A stretch of DNA of 64,000 bases from Pseudomonas tremae (GTDB lineage: Bacteria > Pseudomonadota > Gammaproteobacteria > Pseudomonadales > Pseudomonadaceae), in assembly GCF_001401155.1 (NCBI RefSeq), contig NZ_LJRO01000206.1, positions 123,775-187,774 of the forward strand, in the 5' to 3' direction. Made by a program: the position numbers and the translations under genes. Positions 37,577-47,206 of the stretch are shown here, piece after piece. Below the pieces are notes generated by a model. The model saw only the letters and a program-made list of their open reading frames with translations, did not search any database and was not told the DNA's origin. How positions within the stretch are numbered: the first letter of the stretch is position 1; each line of letters opens with the position of its first letter.

Positions 37577-37622
37577 TGGGATTCACCGCGTCGACCAGAA
37601 GACCTGGCGCCATTAGAGCAGC

Positions 37623-37645
37623 CTATCTTGTCACCGACAAGATAG
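37623..37645. promoter_or_regulatory. TetR-type operator
   Basis: CTATCTTGTC-ACC-GACAAGATAG, a perfect 23-bp palindrome, 47 bp upstream of both the hydrolase and TetR starts. Confidence 0.7.
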
Positions 37646-37692
37646 AGTGAATCAACAGACCATAACTTTTATTTCATGACAGGGAGCCTCAC

Positions 37693-38289
37693 ATGTCGAC
37701 GTCCGAGACCTCGCGGGCCTACCACCACGGCAATCTGCCCGCAGTCCTGCGCCAGGCGGCGTGGGACATCGTGGGCGAATCTGGCGTGCGGGCCATGTCT
37801 CTGCGCGAGTGCGCCAGACGAGCCAATGTCTCTCACGCGGCCCCCGCTCACCATTTCGGCTCTCTGGAAAACCTGTTGGCTGAGGTGGTGGCAGATGGTT
37901 ACGAGCGCATGGCGAATTTCATCCTTGCTGCGCAGCAAGATCTTGAGGACACCGTACTGGGCTGCGGCATAGGCTACGTGAACTTCGCCAAAAGCTACCC
38001 GGAGCATTTCCGGTTGATGTTTGGCGCTGGCGTAAACCGGACACTGCCCAGGCTTCTCGAGTCAGGCGAAACCACGCTGCAATTGCTTCGCCAGTCGATA
38101 CGCAGCGCCTGGATCGAAAAAAACGGCACCGAACCTGATACGCAGGTGCTGGAGCAGCGTACCTTTTCGGCCTGGAGTACCGCACATGGCTATGCATCGC
38201 TGACGATCGACAGAAAGATAGATGAACCCTCCTCCGTGGCCGCCGAGTCGATATTCAAACCGATGGCCGTTTTCCTGCTTACACCATAA
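37693..38289 (+). CDS. TetR-family regulator
   Basis: 198 aa. N-terminal HTH (LRQAAWDIVGESGVRAMSLRECARRANVSHAAPAHHFGSLENLLAEV) followed by a helical ligand domain with GIGYVNFAKSYPEHFRLMFG, the WHG-type C-terminal domain. Likely represses itself and the divergent alpha/beta hydrolase through the palindrome at 37623-37645. Ligand unknown. Confidence 0.92.
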   Translation: MSTSETSRAYHHGNLPAVLRQAAWDIVGESGVRAMSLRECARRANVSHAAPAHHFGSLENLLAEVVADGYERMANFILAAQQDLEDTVLGCGIGYVNFAKSYPEHFRLMFGAGVNRTLPRLLESGETTLQLLRQSIRSAWIEKNGTEPDTQVLEQRTFSAWSTAHGYASLTIDRKIDEPSSVAAESIFKPMAVFLLTP

Positions 38290-38458
38290 AGCACACGGAG
38301 CACGGATCGCTCAATCCGCCACTCCCCCCTGAAAGCGAACGTCACTGTAACCGCGGCCATGAACGGGGGAAGGCGGTTCAGGTGTGCGTACGATCTGCCT
38401 TCCCCCTCACCTCAATCTTCGCCAATCACCAGGCACATCTGAGCTTTCGGCATTTTTG

Positions 38459-38474
38459 ATGTTACTCAACATCA
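38459..38474. promoter_or_regulatory. Small palindrome upstream of the old yellow enzyme
   Basis: GATGTT-ACTC-AACATC, followed at 38479 by a TTGACT -35-like hexamer and a TAATCA -10-like hexamer 16 bp later. A candidate operator-promoter for the gene at 38541. Confidence 0.4.
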
Positions 38475-38540
38475 ATGCGTTGACTTTTTAGAGTTTGATC
38501 GTAATCATAAGCGCCATCCCCTCCTCTGGAAGTCGACACA

Positions 38541-39623
38541 ATGTCCGAGAAAGCGCTTTTTGAAACCTTTGCCTTGGGTCACATGACACTCGCGAACCGT
38601 ATCGTGATGGCGCCGCTCACTCGCAACCGCGCGGGTGCAGGTCTGGTCCCTACAGACTTGGCGGTGACTTACTACGCTCAACGCGCTTCTGCCGGGCTGA
38701 TCATTACCGAAGCGACGCAAGTCTCAGCTCAGGCGCAGGGTTATCAGGACACTCCAGGCCTGTACACAGCTGAGCAAATCGCTGGCTGGCGCAAGGTCAC
38801 AGATGCCGTGCATGCCAAGGGCGGACACATTTTTGTGCAGCTTTGGCACGTAGGCCGCGTATCCCACGTTGACCTGCAGCCGGGCGGCGCAGCGCCGGTT
38901 GCCCCCTCCGCGATTCGCGCTCAGACCAAAACCTTCGTCAATAACGGTTTCGCAGACGTTTCCGAGCCCCGCGCGCTGGAGCTGAACGAGCTGCCGGGCA
39001 TTGTGGACGACTTCCGTCAGGCGGCGGCGAACGCCATCGCTGCGGGCTTCGACGGCGTGGAGATTCACGGTGCCAACGGTTACCTGCTCGATCAGTTCAT
39101 CAAGGACAACGCCAACGTGCGTACCGACGCCTACGGCGGCTCGATAGAGAACCGGGCACGCCTGCTGCTGGAGGTGGTCGGCGCCGTGGTGAAGGAAATA
39201 GGTGCGCAGCGCATCGGTGTCCGGATCTCGCCGGTTTCTCCAGCCAATGGTGTGTCCAGCAGCGACCCGCAAGCGCAGTTCGACTACATCGCACAACAGC
39301 TCGGTGAGCTGGGCATTGCCTATATGCATGTGGTGGAAGGCGCGACCGGCGGCCCGCGTGATGTTGCGCCGTTCGATTACGACGCACTGCGCCAGCGCTT
39401 CAAGCACACCTACCTGGCCAACAACGGCTACGACCTGACGCTCGCTACCGCCCGCGTCAACGCGAACCAGGCGGATCTGATCGCCTTCGGCCGTCCGTTC
39501 ATCAGTAACCCTGACCTGGTCGAACGCTTGAAAACAGGCGCGCCACTGGCAGCGCTCAGCCAGGCGACGCTTTATGGCGGTCACGCCAAAGGCTACACCG
39601 ACTACCCGCCACTCAACGGCTGA
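38541..39623 (+). CDS. Old yellow enzyme-type alkene reductase
   Basis: 360 aa, FMN-binding TIM barrel of the NemA/OYE family. Signatures: MAPLTRNRAGAGLVPTDLAVTYYAQRA, the substrate-binding His pair in FDGVEIHGANGYLLDQFI, DAYGGSIENRARLLLEVV, and the FMN-phosphate loop in LIAFGRPFISNPDLVERL. Reduces activated alkenes and nitro compounds with NADPH, a stress or detoxification role. Followed 48 bp later by a short-chain dehydrogenase. Confidence 0.94.
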   Translation: MSEKALFETFALGHMTLANRIVMAPLTRNRAGAGLVPTDLAVTYYAQRASAGLIITEATQVSAQAQGYQDTPGLYTAEQIAGWRKVTDAVHAKGGHIFVQLWHVGRVSHVDLQPGGAAPVAPSAIRAQTKTFVNNGFADVSEPRALELNELPGIVDDFRQAAANAIAAGFDGVEIHGANGYLLDQFIKDNANVRTDAYGGSIENRARLLLEVVGAVVKEIGAQRIGVRISPVSPANGVSSSDPQAQFDYIAQQLGELGIAYMHVVEGATGGPRDVAPFDYDALRQRFKHTYLANNGYDLTLATARVNANQADLIAFGRPFISNPDLVERLKTGAPLAALSQATLYGGHAKGYTDYPPLNG

Positions 39624-39671
39624 AACACGTCGCTGCACTGCCCCGCTGCGTATTTTTAAAGGACATTCTCG

Positions 39672-40460
39672 ATGACAACACTTTCCACTGTACTCATCAC
39701 CGGCGCCTCCAGCGGTATCGGTGCCGTCTATGCCGAACGGTTTGCCCGCCGTGGTCATAACCTGGTGCTGGTCGCCCGCGACAAGCAACGTCTAAATACG
39801 CTGGCTGCGCGCCTGCGCGAAGAAAACCAGGTGACTGTGGAGGTGCTTCAGGCTGACCTGACCGAGCCTGCGGACCTTGGCGCACTCGAGACCCGCCTGC
39901 GCGACGACGCCCGAATCGGCGTGCTGATCAATAACGCCGGCATTGCCCAATCCGGATGGCTCGTCCAGCAGAACGCCGAAGCCATCGACAAACTGATAGC
40001 GCTTAACGTCACCGCGCTCACGCGTCTTGCCGCCGCCGTAGCGCCACGCTTTGCGCAATCAGGCACCGGGGCGATCGTGAACATTGGCTCGGTGGTGGGC
40101 TTCATGCCTGAGTTCGGCATGTCCATCTACGGTGCCAGCAAGGCCTTCGTGCTTTACCTGTCGCAAGGCATGCACCTGGAGCTGTCGCCCAAAGGGGTCT
40201 ACGTGCAGGCGGTATTGCCAGCAGCCACCCGCACCGAAATCTGGGAGCGCGCAGGGATCGACGTCAACACGCTCTCTGAGGTAATGGACGTTGCGGAACT
40301 GGTCGATGCGGCGTTGCTCGGTTTCGACCGACGCGAGCTGGTGACCATTCCGCCGCTGCACGTGGCGGGCCGTTGGGATGCGCTGGAAGGCGCGCGTCAG
40401 GGCCTGCTGTCGGACATTCAACAAGCCAGGGCCGCAGAGCGCTACCGGCCGGACGCCTGA
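39672..40460 (+). CDS. Short-chain dehydrogenase/reductase
   Basis: 262 aa. NAD(P) site VLITGASSGIGAVYAERFARRG, NNAGI motif, catalytic Ser-Tyr-Lys in NIGSVV...YGASKAF. Classical SDR of the DltE/YqjQ-like group. Follows the old yellow enzyme, presumably in one transcript; the substrate cannot be predicted. Confidence 0.92.
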   Translation: MTTLSTVLITGASSGIGAVYAERFARRGHNLVLVARDKQRLNTLAARLREENQVTVEVLQADLTEPADLGALETRLRDDARIGVLINNAGIAQSGWLVQQNAEAIDKLIALNVTALTRLAAAVAPRFAQSGTGAIVNIGSVVGFMPEFGMSIYGASKAFVLYLSQGMHLELSPKGVYVQAVLPAATRTEIWERAGIDVNTLSEVMDVAELVDAALLGFDRRELVTIPPLHVAGRWDALEGARQGLLSDIQQARAAERYRPDA

Positions 40461-40562
40461 GGACAGGACTCGTATCCGAGCCTGTTTTTAACCCAGCAAC
40501 ATCGAGCGCAGCCACTTTTCGTACATTGCCCAAGGCTGGCCTGCCCAACGCCGGAGTATCAG

Positions 40563-41375
40563 ATGAATCAGTTTTCCGAAAAAACCGCAATCGTAACGGG
40601 TGCATCCTCCGGTATTGGCAGGGCGATTGCCGAGGCGCTTGCGCAGGCAGGCTATACGGTATTTGGCACCAGTCGCAAAACCGGCGACAGTCCTCAGCAA
40701 GTGTCGATGCTCCCTTGCGATGTGACAGATGATGAGTCTGTCAGCGCTCTCGTATCCTCGGTACTTGCCCAGACCGGGAGGATCGACCTGTTGGTCAACA
40801 ACGCTGGCATCGGTCTGCTGGGTGGCGCCGAAGAGTTTTCGATTTCGCAGGTGCAGGCACTTTTCGATGTCAATCTGTTCGGCGTCATCCGCATGATCAA
40901 CGCAGTGCTGCCGTCGATGCGGCAACGTGGCCAAGGGCGCATCATCAATATCGGTTCGATTCTGGGAGTGATACCTGCGCCCTACTCGTCTCATTATTCG
41001 GCGGTCAAACACGCGCTGGAAGGCTATTCGGAATCTCTCGATCACGAGATTCGGGCCTTCAATATCAGAGTCTCGGTCATTGAACCTGCATTTATAAGAA
41101 CCGTTTTCGATCAAAACGGCATCGAGCCGGATTCACGATTGAAGGAGTACGACCAGGCGCGAGCCGGGTTCAAGGCACTGTTGGCCGATGTGATGCCCAA
41201 AGCCGACCTGCCGGAAGTCGTGGCAGCTGTCGTGCTGAACGCCGCAGGCGATGCCAGCCCCAAACAGCGTTACACGGCCGGCAAGGCGGCACGACAAATC
41301 AGCATTCTGCGTCGCTTCGCCCCCGCCGGGCTGTTTGATAAAAGCCTGCGCAAGCAATTCCGCTTGCCGACCTGA
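40563..41375 (+). CDS. Short-chain dehydrogenase/reductase
   Basis: 270 aa. NAD(P) site IVTGASSGIGRAIAEALAQAG with a basic residue after strand 2 (GTSRK), suggesting NADPH. LLVNNAGIGLLGG, NIGSILGV and YSAVKHALEGYSESL supply the rest of the SDR active site. It resembles the oxidoreductases next to old yellow enzymes. Lies 102 bp after the preceding SDR and probably belongs to the same operon. Confidence 0.92.
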   Translation: MNQFSEKTAIVTGASSGIGRAIAEALAQAGYTVFGTSRKTGDSPQQVSMLPCDVTDDESVSALVSSVLAQTGRIDLLVNNAGIGLLGGAEEFSISQVQALFDVNLFGVIRMINAVLPSMRQRGQGRIINIGSILGVIPAPYSSHYSAVKHALEGYSESLDHEIRAFNIRVSVIEPAFIRTVFDQNGIEPDSRLKEYDQARAGFKALLADVMPKADLPEVVAAVVLNAAGDASPKQRYTAGKAARQISILRRFAPAGLFDKSLRKQFRLPT

Positions 41376-41400
41376 ACCACAGCGCTCCGATCGCAGCCAC

Positions 41401-42645
41401 TTAACGTGCAAAGCCTGGTGAGCGCTTCGCAAACCAGTAGGCATCGGCGATAAAAAACAGCGCCAGCAGGGCACCGCTGATGCCCAGGGTCGCGGGCGCG
41501 CCCAAAGCCGCCGCACACAGCCCTGCCAAGAGGCCGCCGATGGCCTCGAAGCCAAACCTCATCGCGATATAGAACGAGATGATGCGCCCACGAAGCTCAG
41601 ATGGCGCATGGCTTTGCAGCAACATGTTGGTGCTGACGTTACTGGCGGTAATGCCGAAACCCACCAGCGCCAATAACCCCAACGCGGCCGTCAGCGGAAG
41701 ACTGAAACCCAGCCCGAGCATTGCGACTGAACAGCTGACTACAGCCACCGAGATGAACACTTGAAGCCGATCAAGCGACCCGCCTAACGCAAGCATCAGC
41801 GTGGCAATAAATGCGCCCGCCCCGGCAGCACCCCACAACCAGCCCAGTGTCTGCGCGTCACCGGCGTAGTCGGTTTTTGCCAGGATGGGCAGCAGTACCG
41901 CGTAGTTCGAGGCCAGCAGGTTCACCGCGACGACGCTGATAATCAAACGACGGACGCTCATCGTGCGCCAGATGTAATTCAGGCCCTCCTTGAACATCTC
42001 GCCTGTCGAGCCTGTGGCCCTCGCGACAGGCGCTATTTTCGTTCTGCTCAAGCTGACCAGCAGCAACGTGAAGGCGATGGAGGTCATGAGAAAGCACGCG
42101 CCTTCACCACTGAGCATAATGAGCACGCCTGCCAGGGGTGGACCAATGAACCGGGCAGCATTGATAAGCATGGCGTTGAGTGCCAATGCATTTGGGAGGT
42201 CGGACGGTTTCGGGACAAAGCTTGCAATGAGTGCCTGCCGCAAGGGTGTTTCCACAGCGTTCAGCAACCCAAGGATCAACGCCATGACGATCATTGCGAC
42301 GTCCGTCAGCCAGCCTGTCCAGGCGAGCACAGCCATGCAGAACGACTGCACAGCCAGCAGCCCTTGAGCCCAGATCAGAAGCTGGCGCTTGTCATGCCGA
42401 TCGATCCAGGCGCCAGCCAAAGGCCCCACCACCAACTGCGGCGCCAACATCAGAAACGTCAGAAGCCCCAACAATAACGCGGAAGATGTCAGGTGGTAGG
42501 CCAACCAGGATAACGCGACCTGCTGTACCCACTTGCCGAGGGTAGAGATGGCCTGGCCGGCAAAATAAATCTGGAAATTTCGATGCGCCAATGCCCGAAC
42601 AGGGCCGGGCCAGCGCGTCGATGCTGAATCTGGGGAAGATTGCAT
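41401..42645 (-). CDS. MFS transporter (MFS_3/EntS-like exporter)
   Basis: 414 aa, twelve membrane helices. FQIYFAGQAISTLGKWVQQVALSWLAYHLTSSALLLGLLTF near the start and GPLAGAWIDRHDKRQLLIW after helix 2 mark the exporter group that includes EntS. LIASFVPKPSDLPNALALNAMLINAARFIGPPLAG is its typical central helix. Convergent with the SDR gene. Substrate unknown. Confidence 0.9.
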   Translation of the reverse strand: MQSSPDSASTRWPGPVRALAHRNFQIYFAGQAISTLGKWVQQVALSWLAYHLTSSALLLGLLTFLMLAPQLVVGPLAGAWIDRHDKRQLLIWAQGLLAVQSFCMAVLAWTGWLTDVAMIVMALILGLLNAVETPLRQALIASFVPKPSDLPNALALNAMLINAARFIGPPLAGVLIMLSGEGACFLMTSIAFTLLLVSLSRTKIAPVARATGSTGEMFKEGLNYIWRTMSVRRLIISVVAVNLLASNYAVLLPILAKTDYAGDAQTLGWLWGAAGAGAFIATLMLALGGSLDRLQVFISVAVVSCSVAMLGLGFSLPLTAALGLLALVGFGITASNVSTNMLLQSHAPSELRGRIISFYIAMRFGFEAIGGLLAGLCAAALGAPATLGISGALLALFFIADAYWFAKRSPGFAR

Positions 42646-42723
42646 GGAGCCCTCACATAAAGCCCTTCGCGCTCAACCCCTGGCAAGCTGGAGATCGTGC
42701 GCGAAAGGCACGATTACACCAGC

Positions 42724-43401
42724 TCATTCTGGAAGCTGGCAGCCTTTTTTCTTCAATGATTCAAGTACCCAGGAGCGATCATTTTCGCCCTTGGCGATCT
42801 GCTCCAGTTGCTTTTGCTCTGCATGATGCTTGGCTGCTGCCCGGTCATACACCTCTGCAACCTGGTCGTAAGGGACACACAGCAAGCCGTCGTCATCGCC
42901 TATCACCAGATCCCCCGCCTCGATGACCATGCCGTCGATGGCGATCGGGACATTGATTTCGCCTGGCCCGTCTTTATAAGGACCCCGATGCGATACACCG
43001 GCTGCAAACATCGGGAAGTCGCCTGCACCGATGCTGGCGGCATCACGGATGGCGCCGTTGATGACGATGCCAGCCACACCACGTTTTACAGCATAAGCCA
43101 CCATCATTTCGCCAATCAGCGCGTTAGTCAGGTCGCCCCCGGCATCCACCACAATCACGTCGCCCGGCTGAGCAATATCAATAGCGTAATGCAGCATCAG
43201 GTTGTCACCCGGACGGGCCTTGACCGTCAAGGCCGGCCCGGCGAGAACGCCCGCACGGTGCATGGGGCGCAGCCTGGACCCGCCAGCGGTCATCCGGTTC
43301 ATCGAGTCACTGACATTGGCCACCGGAACATCGCGGTAGCGGGCGACCCATTCCGGGCTGACTTTGCGGGCTGCACTGAGAACTCTGAATCCGATCGTCA
43401 T
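42724..43401 (-). CDS. RraA-like class II aldolase (CHA/HMG aldolase type)
   Basis: 225 aa from the ATG at 43401; the frame is open 23 codons upstream but those residues are unlike the family. The core VIVDAGGDLTNALIGEMMVAYAVKRGVAGIVINGAIRDAA holds the metal/substrate Arg-Asp pair of 4-carboxy-4-hydroxy-2-oxoadipate aldolases (LigK, ProA). DLVIGDDDGLLCVP completes the signature. Members cleave oxo-hydroxy diacids or decarboxylate oxaloacetate. Divergent from the hydroxyacid dehydrogenase gene at 43628. Confidence 0.85.
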   Translation of the reverse strand: MTIGFRVLSAARKVSPEWVARYRDVPVANVSDSMNRMTAGGSRLRPMHRAGVLAGPALTVKARPGDNLMLHYAIDIAQPGDVIVVDAGGDLTNALIGEMMVAYAVKRGVAGIVINGAIRDAASIGAGDFPMFAAGVSHRGPYKDGPGEINVPIAIDGMVIEAGDLVIGDDDGLLCVPYDQVAEVYDRAAAKHHAEQKQLEQIAKGENDRSWVLESLKKKGCQLPE

Positions 43402-43460
43402 GTGGCTTTTCTCTCTTGAAATTATTGGATGCGGCCAGGCACTAAACCAAATAACAGAAT

Positions 43461-43554
43461 GGCATTTCATTTTAACAGGATCAATAGGCGGATCCCCGAA
43501 TGAAAGCCACTCATCAAGATTATCAATTCATCTATATTGCAACGCCATTTCATT
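43461..43554. promoter_or_regulatory. Paired repeat in the divergent promoter region
   Basis: GGCATTTCATT at 43461-43471 and GCCATTTCATT at 43544-43554, an 83-bp-spaced direct repeat in an AT-rich region between the aldolase and dehydrogenase genes. Candidate sites for the IclR regulator encoded at 46903. Confidence 0.35.
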
Positions 43555-43627
43555 ATGTTAGGGTTCAGCCAGGTGCAGATGTCTTCTCGACGCCGCACAC
43601 GACCTCTATAAAAACAAGGTATCGATC

Positions 43628-44611
43628 ATGAATCGGAAGATCCTGCTGACAGGCCCCGAACTGGCAGCCGATGCGATGGCCTACGCCGCATCTCAAGGCA
43701 TTACCATCATCCCCACCACGCCCTACATGCCCGCCGAAGAGCTGACTGCAATAATCCGCGACGAACAACCTCACGCGATCATCGTGCGCCAAGGCAAGCT
43801 GACCAAGGACATGATCCAGGCCTCAGGCAATCTGAAAATCATTGCCAAGCATGGTGTGGGTTACGACACCATCGACATTCAGGCGGCGGCTGACAGCAAC
43901 ATTCCCGTGACAATCGCACTCGGTGCCAATGCCCAATCGGTTGCAGAACATGCCTTTGCGCTGATGTTCAGTGTGGCTCGCCAGACAGCGGCACTTGATG
44001 CCCGCATGCGCGCGGGGCATTGGGACAAGGCAACGGCCAATGGGGTCGAGCTTTTTGGCAAGACGCTGGGCCTGGTAGGCCTGGGCTCTATTGGCAGCAT
44101 CCTGATGGAACTGGTTGCTCCGTTGCGCATGAAAGTGAAAGTCTTCGATCCCTACCTCAAGACGCTTCCTGATCGCGATTACGTCGAGCGTGAAACCGAC
44201 TTCAACAACCTGCTGGCAACCAGCGATGTCATCAGCCTTCACTGCCCGCTGACCGACGACAACGGCAACCTCTTCGGCCGCGAACAATTCGAGCGCATGC
44301 GCCCTTACAGCATTCTGATCAATACTGCTCGCGGCGAACTTGTCGACACTGCTGCACTGGTCGAAGCCCTGAAGACAGGTCAGATCCTGGGCGCCGGGCT
44401 GGACACTTTCAACCCTGAACCACCGCCTGCAGACAGCTCTTTGTGGAGCCTCGCAAACCTGATAGCAACACCTCACGTGGGCGCCAATACCACCGACTCC
44501 CGTGATCGGGTCGGACTGCTGGCCGTTCAGCAGATCGTGAGCGTTTGGGCAGGTGGCGATCTGGATCCGCGCTGCATCGTCAACCGACGCTTGCTATCGG
44601 CTGAAGCCTGA
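43628..44611 (+). CDS. D-2-hydroxyacid dehydrogenase
   Basis: 327 aa. NAD site LGLVGLGSIGSILMELV; catalytic Arg in INTARGELVDT, Glu in NPEPPPADSSLW and His in ATPHVGANT. Related to phosphoglycerate dehydrogenase and hydroxypyruvate reductase, without a C-terminal ACT domain. With the aldolase, MFS transporter and IclR regulator it forms a small catabolic locus for a hydroxylated acid. Confidence 0.93.
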   Translation: MNRKILLTGPELAADAMAYAASQGITIIPTTPYMPAEELTAIIRDEQPHAIIVRQGKLTKDMIQASGNLKIIAKHGVGYDTIDIQAAADSNIPVTIALGANAQSVAEHAFALMFSVARQTAALDARMRAGHWDKATANGVELFGKTLGLVGLGSIGSILMELVAPLRMKVKVFDPYLKTLPDRDYVERETDFNNLLATSDVISLHCPLTDDNGNLFGREQFERMRPYSILINTARGELVDTAALVEALKTGQILGAGLDTFNPEPPPADSSLWSLANLIATPHVGANTTDSRDRVGLLAVQQIVSVWAGGDLDPRCIVNRRLLSAEA

Positions 44612-44693
44612 CGTTTCACGATCGGATCGGCATTCCCGAACCGGCGATAACCTGCACACCGATTCTCCAAAAAAATAAACATAGGAGAGCATC

Positions 44694-46028
44694 ATGGCCG
44701 TAGCCCCAGCCTCACCCGGCATCAGTGAATTAGAACGTCTGACCATGAAACGCGTGGCCTGGCGCCTGCTTCCATTTCTGATCATCTGCTACCTGATCGC
44801 TATTATCGATCGTGGCAACATCGGGATGGCATCGCTGCAAATGAACCATGACCTGGGCCTGAGCCCGGCCATTTTCGGGTTTGCCAGCAGTCTGTTTTTC
44901 GTTTCATATTTTCTGGTCGAAGTGCCCAGCAACCTTGCGCTGCAGAAATTCGGCGCACGGCTGTGGATCGCCAGAATCATGATCACCTGGGGGATCGTCT
45001 CCGCAGGCACTGCGTTCGTGCAAGGCGCGAACTCTCTGTATGTCATGCGTTTTCTTCTAGGGGCGGCGGAAGCCGGCTTTTTCCCCGGCGTGCTGCTCTA
45101 CCTCACCTACTGGCTGCCGGCCGCTTATCGGGCGCGCATGGTTGCGATCTTCATGGTTGCCATCCCGGGCGCCAACTTCATAGGCTCTCCGCTGTCCGGG
45201 TTGCTGCTCAGTCTCGATGGCTGGATGGGCATGCGCGGCTGGCATTGGTTGTTCATTCTGGAAGGCATCCCGGCTGTATTGCTCGGTATTGCCTGCCTGT
45301 TTGTTTTGACCGATCGCCCCGAACAGGCGACATGGCTGACCGACGAGCAGCGCCATTGGCTCACGGGCAGGCTCGCAGAAGAGCGTCAGAAAAAAACCAA
45401 CATCGGGCATATGTCGCTCTGGAAGCTGCTCAAGCACAAAGATATCTGGGTGCTTGCACTGATCTACTCCGGGGCCTCGGCAGCCGGTAGTACCATGAGC
45501 GTATGGGCCCCGCAGCTGTTGAAAACCTTCGGCCTGTCCAACCTGGAAATAGGCCTGGTCAATGCCATTCCCTACGGCATTGCCTCGGTGGCGATGATCA
45601 TTTGGGGGCGCAGTTCCGACCGCACCAACGAGCGTCGCTGGCACACTTCGCTGACATTGCTGCTGATTACCGCAGGCTTGCTGCTGGCGCTGGTAACGTC
45701 CTCGCTCGCCGCAACCGTCTTCCTGCTCACCATGGTTCTGATTGGCGCCTACTCGATGAAAGGCCCTTTCTGGGCGCTGGTATCTGGTTGGCTGTCCTCG
45801 TCGACCGCTGCGGCTGGCCTGGCGGCAATCGGGGCACTTGCCAACCTGATAGGCGGCGGCCTGATGGTCAACGCTTATGGCGCCATTCATGAAGCAACCG
45901 GCAGCTATGCCATTGCCATGCTGCCACTGGCAGCGCTGTGCGCAACAGGCGGAATTATGGTGCTGGTCATGGGCCGCAAGCGTCAGAAAGAAGCGTCTTC
46001 CAGCGCAACTCCGTCGAAAGCAAGCTGA
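44694..46028 (+). CDS. MFS transporter, anion:cation symporter (phthalate/tartrate-like)
   Basis: 444 aa, twelve membrane helices. The N-terminal RLLPFLIICYLIAIIDRGNIGMASLQMNHDLGLSP is the signature of the ACS family (GudP, tartrate and phthalate permeases), followed by RFLLGAAEAGFFPGVLLYLTYWLP. Imports carboxylic acids. Lies 82 bp after the dehydrogenase, with a TAGGAGAG ribosome-binding site, and probably brings in that enzyme's substrate. Confidence 0.93.
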   Translation: MAVAPASPGISELERLTMKRVAWRLLPFLIICYLIAIIDRGNIGMASLQMNHDLGLSPAIFGFASSLFFVSYFLVEVPSNLALQKFGARLWIARIMITWGIVSAGTAFVQGANSLYVMRFLLGAAEAGFFPGVLLYLTYWLPAAYRARMVAIFMVAIPGANFIGSPLSGLLLSLDGWMGMRGWHWLFILEGIPAVLLGIACLFVLTDRPEQATWLTDEQRHWLTGRLAEERQKKTNIGHMSLWKLLKHKDIWVLALIYSGASAAGSTMSVWAPQLLKTFGLSNLEIGLVNAIPYGIASVAMIIWGRSSDRTNERRWHTSLTLLLITAGLLLALVTSSLAATVFLLTMVLIGAYSMKGPFWALVSGWLSSSTAAAGLAAIGALANLIGGGLMVNAYGAIHEATGSYAIAMLPLAALCATGGIMVLVMGRKRQKEASSSATPSKAS

Positions 46029-46168
46029 CCCGCCCTCTGCGCAACGCCATAGGCACTGACACGGCCAATGGCGTTGACGCCAGCATTCTGGATGGCGTTG
46101 ATTCAATGGGTTTATGAAGAAGGATCACCGCCCAACTCTTCGCGACAACCTGGTAAAACGTCAAGGTT

Positions 46169-46903
46169 TCAGCTAACCGCGCCTGCTTTCAGAGCATCCT
46201 TTGCAAGCGGATCAGCCCGATGATGCTTGCCACCCAGGCTGCGTGTCAGGTCATCAGCGACATCAGAGAAAATCTTCCCTAACTGCCTGGCATGCTCCTC
46301 CGTCAAGCGGCTGGCCGGCCCGGAAATAACCAGCGCCCCCACCAGCTCGTTCAACGGCCCGAACACAGGCAGCGCCATCGATGCCGCGTGTGGATCAGTC
46401 GCGCCACACGAGTAGATAGGTTCCATGCCTTCGACGGCACCAGTGGCACGCAAAGCCTGCGCCCCCGCTGCGCGATCCATCGGTCGCATATCCCCGGGCT
46501 GAAGATGAAGCCGAAGCGGATGAGGCGAGTTGACGCGGTACTGACACAGTCGATAAGCCCCGTGCCGGACATAGAAAGAGGCCGTTTCTCCGGTCTCATC
46601 GGTCAGCCGCTGCAGCCTTGGCAGTACGTGCCGCTCCAGATCCAGCGCCTCCTGATAGACCGCATTCAGGCGCATCACCTCGCTGGCCAGCATATAGCGA
46701 CCATCAGACAGACGCGTCACAAAACCATGATTCTCCAGAGAAACCATGAGGCGCATGATCGTACTTTTTATCAGGCCCGTGCGCTCTGTGAGCTCCACAA
46801 GGTTCAGGGCCGTGTCCCCAACCTGAAACGCGGTCAGAACGGTCAGCACACGATCAGCAGATGCGACACCACTGACGGCGGGTCTTGGACGCGTTTTAAC
46901 CAT
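46169..46903 (-). CDS. IclR-family regulator
   Basis: 244 aa. HTH at about residues 15-75 (DRVLTVLTAFQVGDTALNLVELTERTGLIKSTIMRLMVSLENHGFVTRL) and a C-terminal effector domain (DETGETASFYVRHGAYRLCQYRVNSPHPLRL). Convergent with the MFS gene. Probably controls the aldolase-dehydrogenase-transporter locus; the effector would be a pathway acid. Confidence 0.92.
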   Translation of the reverse strand: MVKTRPRPAVSGVASADRVLTVLTAFQVGDTALNLVELTERTGLIKSTIMRLMVSLENHGFVTRLSDGRYMLASEVMRLNAVYQEALDLERHVLPRLQRLTDETGETASFYVRHGAYRLCQYRVNSPHPLRLHLQPGDMRPMDRAAGAQALRATGAVEGMEPIYSCGATDPHAASMALPVFGPLNELVGALVISGPASRLTEEHARQLGKIFSDVADDLTRSLGGKHHRADPLAKDALKAGAVS

Positions 46904-47206
46904 TGAATAGATGCTCCGTTTGTCTTGGATCGTTCAGCAGAAACCGAACGCGTGAGCACCATTATCCGTTAGCGGCGGCCTGATCGCTATTGGTGAGGGG
47001 TAAACAGGTTATAGCGAGCTGGCTACCAGCTTCGTTTGGCGCCAGCAGGCAAAAGCCGAAAGCTGACATCGTTGCTCGCCCGGGCGTCCTCGATGCTGAA
47101 CTCTCACCTGACTTCGTTCTCTTTATCAAATGAGGTCAACGGCGAACCGGCAGCCTGCCGAGTCAACGCCCGTTCCAGAAAATCATGCCCGGAGGGGACC
47201 TGCAGC
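46904..47206. other. Gene-free stretch between IclR and haloacid dehalogenase genes
   Basis: No gene supported. Contains a 15-bp inverted repeat AGCTGG-CTA-CCAGCT at 47017-47031 (a possible operator) and the GGAGGGG ribosome-binding site of the dehalogenase at its right end. Confidence 0.45.
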
